A model generated the notes under the pieces. The model was not told the origin of the DNA and did no database searches. It saw only the letters and a list, made by a program, of their open reading frames with translations. Of a stretch of DNA of 64,000 nt, positions 47,738 to 57,592 are shown piece after piece. This DNA is from Sinohyriopsis cumingii (lineage: Eukaryota > Mollusca > Bivalvia > Unionida > Unionidae), in assembly GCA_028554795.2 (NCBI GenBank), contig CM068828.1, positions 22,529,436 to 22,593,435 of the forward strand, given 5' to 3'. Within the stretch, counting starts at the first letter, position 1. Every line of letters begins with the position of its first letter. Made by a program: the position numbers and the translations under genes.

Positions 47738-49622
47738 CACACAAGTCTAAATCCGGCACTGGACGAAATAATTAATATCACACAACATTTTTTTTCTTTC
47801 ATTTTTTCTTCTTCAGTAAATAGAACGTGAAGATTAAACATTATTCAAGTAAATTTTAGATGTTTTTAAACAACTACAACAGTACTATAGTAAAAAATAA
47901 CTAAAAGAATAAAATTGTCACCAATTAGCTTAAATGAATGATCACTGAAATTTTCTCTGTAAACAAAATCGCATCTCCATTTCCGCCAAAGAAACTCGGC
48001 CAGTTAACACCTGACATCCTCTACTGTATATATAAAGTTTAATTACCATGATTAAATTACAAGGAATAAAACAAAATATACCATGTAGTATATGTGGCCC
48101 TAAAGAACTAATTCTGAATAAATATTTTGTTCAGAAAACAGTGTTACATGCATTAAGACTTAAACCTAAGGAAATAACGTGGGGCATAAAACGTGAGAAA
48201 AACAGTTGCCACATGTACGGTAACTTGTGACTACAAATTTGAACTGTTAAAATGAAGTCCATGGCATCGTAAGTAACAACAAAATAGGCATCGTTTATTT
48301 GGTAATCAATTGCTTGTGCTTACACATACACACACTGTCGAACATGTTGTTTTCTTTTTAAGTATGTCCGAAAGGCAGTCTTTTTTACAAGATCAATGCA
48401 AAGATAAGATTATGTTCATTAGTCACACCGGCTTTATTGTTTGCGTACTTAAATAAAAACTTTAGCTATTTTGCAATTTAGCCAGAGCTGACAAGAATAT
48501 GCAAAAGGGGCTTGTCCTGGGGGAATAATAATGCGCATCACATGGAGAAAAGGCACGTCCCATGGGCGCTCGCATATTGGGGCATGGGGGGGGGTCTGGG
48601 TCAATAGTCCCCCCCCCCCCCGTTTCTATTTTCAGCCAGTTAATGTGAAACTTTGACCTCTTTTCTTTTAATCGCTGCTATTTAAACTGCCAAAGGAATA
48701 GGTTTATATCAGTTCCAATCATTACAGATTACCGTTTATAATACAACATGTATACAATGAATGTTTTAAAAATAATTTTTATAAGATTACTGAAAATTGT
48801 GTTTTCTCGAAACACGACAGGTTTAGAATCTTATTTTTAGCAAAGCTTCCATTTGATTAAAATCAAACTTAAATTTCAACTAGGTCAGTGGTGATTTGAT
48901 TTAGACTGTGCTGTGTTAAGGCATGTATGTCAACATCTTGAAAATACATTTATTAATTTCACCAGCGCGATCAAAGTTTCCTCAAGCAAACAATTTTTTT
49001 TCAACAAGCCTGACGGGCACCTCACTTTGATTACAGGATGGGCCGGAACTAAAACCAGAGGGGCCCAGGGTGTCAGGCTATCAGATTTGTTTTAGCACTG
49101 CTGGTGTAGATAAAAGATCTGTGAATTGATTCTTGCATTTTGTGGTCACTTACTCAGCCTTCTGCCTATTTTTGTAACTCAAACGTTTAACACTTTTCCC
49201 AGGATTTAAAATGTCCAAAGGTATGTCTGGAACAGCGCCAACTTTTAGTCTAGGCCTAGTATTTGCGTATCCAAGGATAGCTGCCATTTTTTTATGATCC
49301 CTCTAGTAACATTCATTTGAAAAATGTAATGAGCACAGAGTGCTGTATGGTGTTGCTTTGAAATCAACTCGTTTGTAATAATGTATCCATTCTTTCATTA
49401 TGCCTTTATCTTTCGGAAAAGAAAAAGAAAAAATGTTTTTCCACAGGCTTTTCTTAATGTTCTATTACACCCGTAAGCAACGCAAAACGGTATTGTCTTT
49501 TACTCTGGCAACTCCCACTTGGGCTGCTGGAGTTGCTACTATGACGTCACATCCCGAAAATAACCGAATAGGCGCAGAAATTTTGCATACAAGGTCACGG
49601 AAATTCAGCTCCTAGAAGATAG

Positions 49623-49642
49623 GCCAATATTTAAATATTGGC
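49623..49642. repeat. 20-bp perfect palindrome
   Basis: GCCAATATTTAAATATTGGC, with no spacer, about 75 bp after a TGACGTCA site. Confidence 0.95.
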
Positions 49643-49735
49643 ATTACGGTCGCAGATGATACTTCAGAATAAGGTTTTCTGCTTTAGTTCTTTTATTATT
49701 ATTCTATATTTCCATTGGTTTCTGGTCTCCTTTAA

Positions 49736-50700
49736 AGCTATGTATCAATGTCTGCATTTGTTACATTAGCACAGCTGTATATCAATGTCTGCAATTGTTA
49801 GATTAGCACAGCTGTATATCAATGTCTGCAATTGTTAGATCAGAGAAGCTGTACATCAGTGTCTGCAGTTGTTTGCTTGGAATAGCTGTATTACCTTGAA
49901 GAAGCAAACATATCAATTTCGAGCTGTTCCCTTAAAGCTATATATCAATGTCTGCAGTTGTTACATCAGAGAAGCTGTATATCAATGTCTGCAGTTGTTA
50001 TCTTAAAGAAGCTGTATATCAATGTCTACAGTTTTTCCTCTGAGAACCTGCATATTAATATATGCAGTTGTTTGCTCGGAGAAGCTGTGTATCACTGTCT
50101 ACAGTTGTTTGCTTGGAAAAGCTGTATATCAATGTCTGCAGTTGTTTGCTTGGAAAAGCTGTGTATCAATGTCTACAGTTGTTTGCTTGGAGAAGCTGTA
50201 TATCAATGTCTGCAGTTGTTTGCTTGGAATAGCTGTATATCAATGTCAACAGTTGTTTGCTTGGAAAAGCTGTATATCAATGTCTGCAGTTGTTTGCTTG
50301 GAATAGCTGTATATCAATGTCTACAGTTGTTTGCTTGGAAAAGCTGTATATCAATGTCTGCAGTTGTTTGCTTGGAATAGCTCTATATCAATGTCAACAG
50401 TTGTTTGCTTGGAAAAGCTGTATATCAATGTCTACAGTTGTTTGCTTGGAAAAGCTGTATATCAATGTCTGCAGTTGTTTGCTTGGAATAGCTCTATATC
50501 AATGTCAACAGTTGTTTGCTTGGAAAAGCTGTATATCAATGTCTACAGTTGTTTGCTTGGAAAAGCTGTATATCAATGTCTACAGTTGTTTGCTTGGAAA
50601 AGCTGTATATCAATGTCTACAGTTGTTTGCTTGGAAAAGCTGTATATCAATGTCTACAGTTGTTTGCTTGGCAAAGCTGCATATAAATGTTTGCAATTTT
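49736..50700. repeat. 37-bp satellite, main block, about 26 units
   Basis: Unit GCTGTATATCAATGTCTGCA followed by GTTGTTTGCTTGGAAAA. The left part (to about 50040) is diverged and resembles the block at 46640-47060; 50100-50660 is nearly uniform, with TGTCTGC/TGTCTAC/TGTCAAC variants alternating. All plus-strand frames stay open, giving spurious 126-148-codon ORFs. Confidence 0.96.
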
Positions 50701-51805
50701 TAGATCTGTAGTTTGGCTGGTTAAAATTGACAGCCTATAAGGAATATTATGTGATTCCATTGTCTGCATTCAATTTCAAACCACAGAAATATGTGAAATT
50801 TGGACTGTCACAAAAATTATCAGTCACATGGTAAATGATAACATTTTGCAAACTAATTCAAGAAAACAACATATACCTTATCAATAGTGTCATTAACTAC
50901 AACTGACATTTAATCTTGCCATTTTTTTATGCTCAATGGCAACTTTCAGATATTCTGTAAAATTTAGTTAATGAGGAAATTACCATTTCTGTGCTTTTAA
51001 AAGTCTCTCCAAAACATCTGACTGACCATAGTAATAACTTTAAAAGTTTTGTTTGGGTTTAAACATTATTTTAATATTTTCTCTTCCAGAGGCTGCTCAG
51101 TGTCCTTTGGTATAATTCAGATCACAAACCATCAATTCACTGGATTTTTTTTCAGTCAGATGGGACATAAAAGAAATATCTCCTATTCATTTCCTGCAAT
51201 TATAACCAAAATAATGGTGGTTAATAATGATGACGAAATCTACATTAATCCGTCTTAAATCTTTCTTTTATTATTTACACCTATTTAAAAAATTATCTTC
51301 CAATTAAAAATGCTTTTAATAAAAGGTTTTCATCTTTAAATATTATGTTTTCAAATTTCAAGATAGGACAATAGTGAAAATTAAAATGTCCTCTGCAAAT
51401 GACGTTGCAGGAATCTACATCTCCTGGACTCAGTTACCATTATTAGGCAACAGACATATTAATTTTTAATTAAAACAGGACAGCATTCAAACATTTGCAT
51501 GCACAGGGAATTGTCACAAAAAAGTATCTAAGAAGTGTTCACTTTCAAAGGAAATTCTAAGAATAATTACAGTATATATTTGCTTAGAAGCCTAGTCCAA
51601 CTGCATCATATGCCTGCAGATCAAGGTCTACGTTGTTTGCTCAACAGATTACTCATAACAAACTGCAGAGACCCAGATCTGTTGGCATATTATAATACAG
51701 CAGATCTGGTCTGTGCTGTTTGCAGATGGACTCAGTTTTTAAGCATGCGTGTACAGTATCTCTCTCTCTCATGTGCACTTTAATACATTTCAGAGAAATT
51801 CACAT
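50701..51805. other. Probable 3' flank and UTR of the minus-strand gene
   Basis: Lies downstream of the stop codon at 51806. On the minus strand there is an ATTAAA at 51784-51779, an imperfect hairpin at 51725-51659 and an AATAAA at 51272-51267, any of which could relate to 3' end formation. No coding was recognised. Confidence 0.4.
51659..51725. repeat. Imperfect hairpin, relative of the 38081 motif
   Basis: Left arm CAAACTGCAGAGACCCAGAT, right arm ending CAGATCTGGTCTGTGCTGTT then TGCAG; about 21 of 25 positions pair. The loop is about 15 bp. It lies 80-150 bp beyond the stop codon of the gene, so it would be in its 3' UTR. Confidence 0.75.
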
Positions 51806-52846
51806 TTACTCAGCCTTTTTCTTTTGATTTCTTTTTGGGACTCTTCTAACAGGTGCTTTTGCCTTAGCAGTTGGACCTACTTTTTTTGAAGTGTTCCCTT
51901 TCTTTGAAACAGGACTTGAAATTTTGGTTATAATTCCTTTCTTAATGGGTGTCTTATATTTGGTGATGTTTCCCTTTTTAACAAGTGTGCTGTTTTTGGC
52001 GAGATTTCCCTTTCTAATAGGTGGGCTAATTTTAGAGACGTTTCCCTTTTTAACAGGTGTCCCATTTTCAGAGCTGTTTCTCTTTTTAATGGGTGTTCTG
52101 ATACTTTTTCTTATTGTAGCCTTTACATGATTTTTAACTGCAGATTTCACCTGCTCAGAGGTCGCCTGCTTCTTTCTTCTCGGCTCATTTGATTGGTCAG
52201 ACTCTCTACTTCCTTTTCTCTTTCTTGTAGACTTTGATTGGTCAGGATCTACCTTTACTGCCTCATGCTCTATTTTATTCTCCCCCACCAGATTGACCAT
52301 AATTACCTGTGGTTTACCTGGAGTGGATGTTACTGAGTCTTTTGAATTTAACACTTGTTTATGGCTAGTCACTGATGTATTCTGACTTGGTTGGTCCATT
52401 TCTTCAATTTTTATATTTTCTTCATGAACTACTGGAATACCTCCAGTTCTTGTGGGAGTGGAAACACTAACTTTTTTGCCTCGTGCAGAATCTGGAATAT
52501 GTACCTTCCATTCCACCTTCTTGTGAGGAGACAGATTTACACCTCTGCGTTCAGGCACATAACCTCCCACTAACTCACCCCGCTTGCCCACTGGCAGGCT
52601 CTTGTCAGATGGCGCAGGAACAGTTTCCTCTGGTTTGTTTGGAGTTACCTTCAGAACAATGGTCTTTGCTGCTGGCTTGGAAAGCTTGAAGCAGTTTTCT
52701 CTCACTTTGCTACCCGAAAGAAATTTTTGGTCAAACATGCGGGGACTGGCTATATGTTTCAAGGACATGAGTTCACGGTAGAGCTCATTGGACATCTCAA
52801 CACCTTTGTCTAGCCTGAAGTGGCACACAATTTCATTGGTTGAGCA
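51806..52846 (-). CDS. Last coding exon of an unidentified nuclear, lysine-rich protein
   Basis: 346 codons plus TAA. The start is set by a strong acceptor on the minus strand: a run of T, CTTCTTTTCTCCTCAG, then TGC, giving phase 0. Residues 1-70 (CSTNEIVCHFRLDKGVEMS, SPRMFDQKFLSG, ENCFKLSKP) look globular. Residues 71-205 are low in structure and rich in K, P, S, T and E, with TPTRTGG and HKKVEWKV. Residues 208-226 hold two basic clusters (RKRK and RRKK), like a bipartite nuclear localisation signal. Residues 251-322 contain about six units of [ST]P[IV]KKGN[IV][ST]K, and the C-terminus is AKAPVRRVPKRNQKKKAE. The S/T-P-x-K-K units resemble minor-groove DNA-binding motifs of linker histones and are possible proline-directed kinase sites. 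Nuclear, chromatin-bound location is inference. The family is not recognised. Confidence 0.85.
   Translation of the reverse strand, partial: CSTNEIVCHFRLDKGVEMSNELYRELMSLKHIASPRMFDQKFLSGSKVRENCFKLSKPAAKTIVLKVTPNKPEETVPAPSDKSLPVGKRGELVGGYVPERRGVNLSPHKKVEWKVHIPDSARGKKVSVSTPTRTGGIPVVHEENIKIEEMDQPSQNTSVTSHKQVLNSKDSVTSTPGKPQVIMVNLVGENKIEHEAVKVDPDQSKSTRKRKGSRESDQSNEPRRKKQATSEQVKSAVKNHVKATIRKSIRTPIKKRNSSENGTPVKKGNVSKISPPIRKGNLAKNSTLVKKGNITKYKTPIKKGIITKISSPVSKKGNTSKKVGPTAKAKAPVRRVPKRNQKKKAE
51881..52096 (-). repeat. Exonic 33-36-bp repeat coding S/T-P-x-K-K units
   Basis: Inside the last exon. On the plus strand it shows as repeated TTTCCCTTTyTnAnnGGTGT. About six in-frame units code TPIKKRN, TPVKKGN, SPPIRKGN, STLVKKGN, KTPIKKG and SSPVSKKGN. 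Unlike the other arrays, unit lengths keep the reading frame and third positions vary. Confidence 0.88.
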
Positions 52847-53401
52847 CTGAGGAGAAAAGAAGAAGAAAAAAAACACAACAATCATTAATGATGCCAGTCA
52901 TCATTTGAATTAAAATCTACACTTTATCTATTTTAATGACATTAACTAGGGGCCTAAGCTTGCTATCACTTACCTGACACACATAGTAGCTAACTGTTTC
53001 ACTAAGCAGGCTTATGTAGAGGTGTTAAGAGCACAAGCTTAGGTAAACCCTCTCCCATTGTGTTAATCCTGATATAAATTCTCATCAAACATAAAAGCAT
53101 TGTTAATATACAGTTTCTTGCTCATAACTGCAGTTTTCCATGATACTGATGACAAAAACTCCAACAGATCAAAATTACAGATTCAAGAATGGTAAGAAGC
53201 CCAGTCAATCAGATGTAAGTTGACCCCATCATGAATATCCTCCATTTTGTTCATTATTGAAACATTCCTAGATCCTGATTATATTAACATATTCCAACAA
53301 ACTCAACCAGATGATAAATTACATCATTAGTGTGGTGGATCATGCTCATATCTATCTCATCCAAGTTACTGACATAAGCCAATATTTCATGTATCATCAA
53401 A

Positions 53402-53840
53402 ATCAGATCACAATGTGACTTCCAAAGTCATAACAATCACAGCCAATCATGTGGCTGCCAGCCATAACAATAACAGCCAATCATGCAGCTACCTGAGTAA
53501 TAACAATCACTGCCAATCATGTGCCTTCCAAAGTCACAACAATCACAGCCAATCATGTGGCTGCCAGCCATAACAATAACAGCCAATCATGTGGCTTCCA
53601 GAGTCATAACAATCACAGCCAATCGTGTGGATTTGAGAGTCATAACAAACACAGCCAATCATGTGGCTTCCAGTCATAACAATCACAGCCAATCGTGTGG
53701 ATTTGAGAGTCATAACAATCATAGCCAATTATGTGGCTTCCAGAGTCATAACAATCACAGCCAATCATGTGGCTTCCAGAGTCATAACAATCACAGCCAA
53801 TCATGTGGCTTCCAAAGTCATAACAATCACAACCAATCCG
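53402..53840. repeat. 36-bp minisatellite, about 12 units
   Basis: Unit AGTCATAACAATCACAGCCA followed by ATCATGTGGCTTCCAG. Each carries a CCAAT pentamer. 36 is a multiple of three, so both strands show spurious repeat-peptide ORFs (ITITANHVASRV and similar). Confidence 0.95.
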
Positions 53841-53849
53841 ATGCAACAT

Positions 53850-54620
53850 CAATTCAATGTGGGGATGTCATTCATTACCAAGCTTGTACAAGAGCTTAAT
53901 GATGTATGCATATATTCCAAGTCTGATCATATTTGGATCAGAAATCTGGCCTCCTTAGTTGTAACATGACCGGCCAAATCAGATGCAAGATCATCTCATT
54001 AGCACGCATGGATTTATTTAATTATAGAACCAATCCTAGATTGTGACAATATAGCACATATACTAAGATTGATCAAATTCAGATCTGAGATCTGGCCTCC
54101 AGAGTAGTAACAGCCAATCTGGTACAAGATGATCTCAGTAATATGCATGGAACTTGCTCATGATCAAATTACATCGAAGAATACCTTGATGGGATAAGCT
54201 TTTATTTCCAGTCTGATCCAAACTGGATAAGAAATACTGCTTCCACTGGGGTAACAAGCTCAGCAAATCGACACAATATGACATCATAATATGTATGTAT
54301 GGAGTTTGTCCAACCTGTCCAAGATCTTGATGAGGTAAACATACATTTCCAAGTTGGATCATAAATATGGCATTCAGAGTGCTAACAAGCTCATCCAATC
54401 AAAAGCAGGATCACCTAATTAGTATGCATGGATATCACTCACTGAAATTATATGAAATGGTTTTGAAACATATACTCCAAGTTTGATGAAGGTCATACTA
54501 TTGCCTCATTAATATGCATGGATCTTGCTCTTGCCTCTTTGGATGAAATATACCCATATTCCAAGTCTGACTGAAATTTAATCAGAAAAATGAACTCCAG
54601 ATTGACAATAAGGAACTGCT
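53850..54620. repeat. Degenerate 95-150-bp repeat, about six units
   Basis: Units begin near AnTATGCATGGA (about 54003, 54141, 54287, 54420, 54515) and contain TTCCAAGTCTGATCAAATT, GGATCAGAAATCTGGCCTCC and GCCAATCnGATGCAAGATCA. The units contain the CCAATC core of the neighbouring 36-bp array, which may have grown out of one of them. Confidence 0.75.
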
Positions 54621-54639
54621 GATGGATGGATTCAAGATG

Positions 54640-54840
54640 AATGCAGGTCCATACCATAAGTTCCCTTAGCTTTATAGTCTGGGCCTTAAGTTACCTTTGT
54701 GTTACAGCCAGCCCATAAGTTTTCTTAATCTTATGGCCAGGGGAATACCAAAAGTTTCCAAAGCTCAAAAGGCAGGAAAATACTATAAGTTTCCTTTGCC
54801 TTATAACCAGGCCATAACATTGTTTTCTGCCAGGCCTAAC
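54640..54840. repeat. Degenerate 45-50-bp repeat, four units
   Basis: Recurring CCATAAGTTnCCTTnnCTTA followed by TGGCCAGG. Confidence 0.7.
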
Positions 54841-54941
54841 AAATTTGGAAACTTAATCTGAACCTTAATTACCTCTAGTCAAGTTTCACAAACTGCAGTT
54901 CCAAACCCTATGGAGCTCAATGGTTTCTTGCAATCTCTTAC

Positions 54942-55063
54942 TTTGATGTAATCCTTAAAAAAAAGAAATTCCACATCCCCATGGCAACAGCAATCATCTT
55001 TCCAGCCACATGGCATACTCAAATCAATGCACTGTTGTCCGTATTGCTTTCTTCCCCAATAGT
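54942..55063 (-). CDS. Internal exon B of the same gene (Cys/Trp-rich)
   Basis: 122 nt flanked on the minus strand by acceptor GGGAGTATTCAG|AC and donor AAA|GTAAGAG. It needs one base from the preceding exon (phase 1) and ends in phase 0, which fits exon A on one side and the last exon on the other. After the split codon (GAC, Asp) it codes 40 residues with YWGRKQYGQQC, DLSMPCGWKDDCCCHGD and VEFLFFKDYIK. Five Cys and a His within about 20 residues suggest metal binding or disulphides. The polypyrimidine tract is weak, so support rests on phase matching, splice consensus and composition. Confidence 0.6.
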
Positions 55064-55519
55064 CTGAATACTCCCTTTTATTCTTCTGTACTATTAAAAC
55101 TTTCAAAGAGGTTTAATGTCCTTTCTCATTCTGAAAATGTATCACTTGGTGGATGCCATTTTAAAACATTTATGGAACAGCTTGATCATACAGATGTTTT
55201 GTATCAAGAAAATATGTGCAGTTTAAAGCATCTAAAGTACTCCTGCAAAGTTGATCTAGTTCCTTGACCAACTCCACTGAATCTAATGTGATACCCATAT
55301 CCCAATCAAACACGGACAAGACAGTAACCAGATCTTACAGAAAACAATCATATTTCCATAATTTCTGTTTTTTTTCCATAAGTACATATTTTACTGTCAT
55401 TTTCCGTAAAACTTACAAAATTGTAAGGGTTGGCAGGTCTGCTTGGTATGTGGGGCTATGCAAACCTAATGTACTGTAATCATTATTTTCTTATTAGACT
55501 TACCATGACCTCTAAGCTT

Positions 55520-56945
55520 TATATTCCATAACCTTAAGGTTTCTTTATTACTTTAAGTGCATGCCATCCACAAAGTTTAGTCACTGAAGTATTTCTGCAA
55601 AACCATATTCTTTAAGCCACAATCAACAGGTCATTTCCAAAAAACTTAAATGCAAGCCATTCTATCACTTTACTTAAAGGATGTGGTCTCTGAAATTTGC
55701 ATGCAGGAAACATTTTTCTTCTTTCAGTCACAAAGACCTTAACCTTTGACCTCAAAATTGAAAAGTTCTTTTTTTCTTTGTGTGCAAGCTATCCACAAAA
55801 TTTAGTCCTGGTATATGATGCAGAAGTCATCAAGTAGCAATGACCTTGACCTTTCAACTTTTGATCTCCATATTTAAAGATTTCTCCCTTGTTCCTAGTG
55901 TAAGCCATCCATAGAACTTGGTCCTGACCTGTAATGTGATGACCATTGTGGTGGCTAAAGTGGTTAGAGTGTTTGCCTTGGGTGAGAAAAGTTGCAGGTT
56001 TGAACTCCAGCCCTGTCATACCAAAGACTTATAAAAGTAGTACTAATATCTACCTCACTAGGTGCTCAGCATTAAGATGTTAGTGTTAGGACTGGCTCCC
56101 CCAGTGTCAGGATAATGTGACTGGGTACGACATGATGCTACAGGTCTGAGGCATGATGCCCCAGTGCTAGACATCACTATAAACTGCCATATTGCAGACA
56201 TCATAGCAACATGACTGGACAACTGTTAAAGCTATGTAAAAATCCACTCTCTCTCCCCCCCCCCACAAGATCTGTGATGAAGGAGTAATCTTATTGTGCA
56301 GAAACAATTTTTATTCCTTCAGTCACTGTGGCTTTGGCTTTGGCCTTTTGACTCCTAAATCAGTAAGTGTCTTTCTTTCCCCCAGTGCACTGCCATCCAC
56401 AAAGTTTTGTCCATGTCTGTGATGTAGAACTAATGTTACTGTGAGGAAATCATTTGTTTTCAAAGTCACTGTCACCTTATCATTTGAGATTTTGACCACA
56501 AAATTGGATTCTTCTTTACCCCAAGTGTAAGCCCTTCCCAAAGTTTGGTAACTATTATGCTGAATAACTGAACTTACTGTGTGAAAACTATTTCTCTTGT
56601 TTCAGTTACAATAACTTTGACCTTTGACCATTTCATCTTCAAAATCAATCAACTTCTTCCTTACCCCAGGTGCAAGCCATCCACAAGGTACAAAGTTTGA
56701 TAACTATAGATGGTGGTGAACTCATTTATTTTGTGGATACCAATTTGTTTGTTTTTTCTGTCATAATGAGGCTGACATTTGATCTCAAAGTCAATAAGGT
56801 TCTGCCTTACCCAACATGCAAGCCATCCACAAACTTTGGTAACTTTTGACAAAAGACAATGGATTACTCAAGTTATTGTTTATGGATACATAACTGATAA
56901 CAGACATACTGATGGACAGACATATTCTCCATTTTATGGCTGGCA
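55520..56945. repeat. Degenerate 130-160-bp repeat, about six units, split by a SINE
   Basis: Units share GCAAGCCATCCACAAAnTTT, TGnTnACTGTGnnnAAnnATTT, CTTTGACCTTTGACC, and TCAAAATCAATnnnnTTCTT. They surround the SINE at 55943-56272 and end near GATGGACAGACATATTCTCC. Repeats with GACCTTTGACCTCAAAATCA and ending in GACAGACA are, from memory, common in mollusc non-coding DNA. Confidence 0.7.
55943..56272 (+). mobile_element. SINE family A, near-complete copy with probable 8-bp target duplication
   Basis: Degraded tRNA head (GTGGCTAAAGTGGTTAGAGT, GCAGGTTTGAACTCC) followed by the full body to GCTATGTAAAAATCC and a CT/C-rich tail. TGTGATGA precedes it at 55935-55942 and follows at 56273-56280. 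Removing the element restores a plausible unit of the surrounding repeat. Confidence 0.9.
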
Positions 56946-57554
56946 GAAAAAAAATAATAATTTGCAAACTGTGTACAAGAAATCATGGGAACAGCAGGTA
57001 ATTGGAGGTTCAACAAAAATTCAGCTAATACATTTTTGACAACTGTGCTTTTCTTTTGTATATGATTTTATACACAATCTTTCTTAAAAGTACCAAATAT
57101 TTTTACATTCTGTACTCAGTTATGTATGCATGAAGACCTACTACGCAAATTTTTTTGCTGAAAAGAGATTTCCTTAATTAGGAAAAAATATAAATCAGTA
57201 ATCAAGAAGATGAAATTTCTTACTATTTCTTTAATTATCCTGTCTTGAGCAAACTCAAATTTCTTTCTTTTCAGGGGATCTGAAAGAAGTATGATACAAT
57301 TAGTAACTCAACAATATGAAAGGCTGGAAAATGAATAAAGGTAAGCAAATTATCTTTTATGTCAAACATCTTATTCCAACAATAAATGAATGCTACAAAT
57401 TGACAAAACCTTCTATGGTCCGAGGGGAAAGAATTTATATATGTGCTTCAAATATGGCCTCAGTTTTACTGCATGAAAAAAGCCTTTTTAAAAAAAAAAA
57501 TTAGTCAATTTCTTTACTACTGCTAAATCCAGCACTCCTGGAAAGATGGATAAA

Positions 57555-57557
<3 letters not shown>

Positions 57558-57590
<33 letters not shown>
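57558..57590. repeat. (CT)n(TA)n microsatellite
   Basis: Runs directly into the left end of the Tigger-like element, whose TA target lies in the TA run. Confidence 0.9.

Positions 57591-57592
<2 letters not shown>

Larger units (their letters stand above)
47061..49735. other. Mixed non-coding segment
   Basis: Holds a SINE tail fragment at 47669, a CpG-richer stretch at 47120-47300 with CACGTG and TGACGCAA motifs, a G-run facing a C-run (48584-48621), a CRE-type TGACGTCA at 49542 and a 20-bp palindrome at 49623. Open frames of 60-72 codons here have no recognised similarity. A promoter at 47.1-47.3 kb or 49.5 kb is possible but unsupported. Confidence 0.35.
52847..54941 (-). other. Intron between exon B and the last exon
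   Basis: Bounded on the minus strand by donor AAA|GTAAGAG (GT at 54941-54940) and acceptor CTCCTCAG|TGC (AG at 52848-52847). It contains the arrays at 53402-53840, 53850-54620 and 54640-54840. Confidence 0.7.

Noticed and set aside
49958..50711. Four plus-strand frames of 94-148 codons
   Set aside because: All arise from the 37-bp satellite in different frames.
51891..52781. Plus-strand frames opposite the last exon
   Set aside because: Shadows of the minus-strand exon; codon structure, splice site and repeats make sense only on the minus strand.
53519..53969. Frames on both strands with ITITANHVASRV-type repeats
   Set aside because: 36-bp minisatellite in an intron; both strands are open simultaneously.
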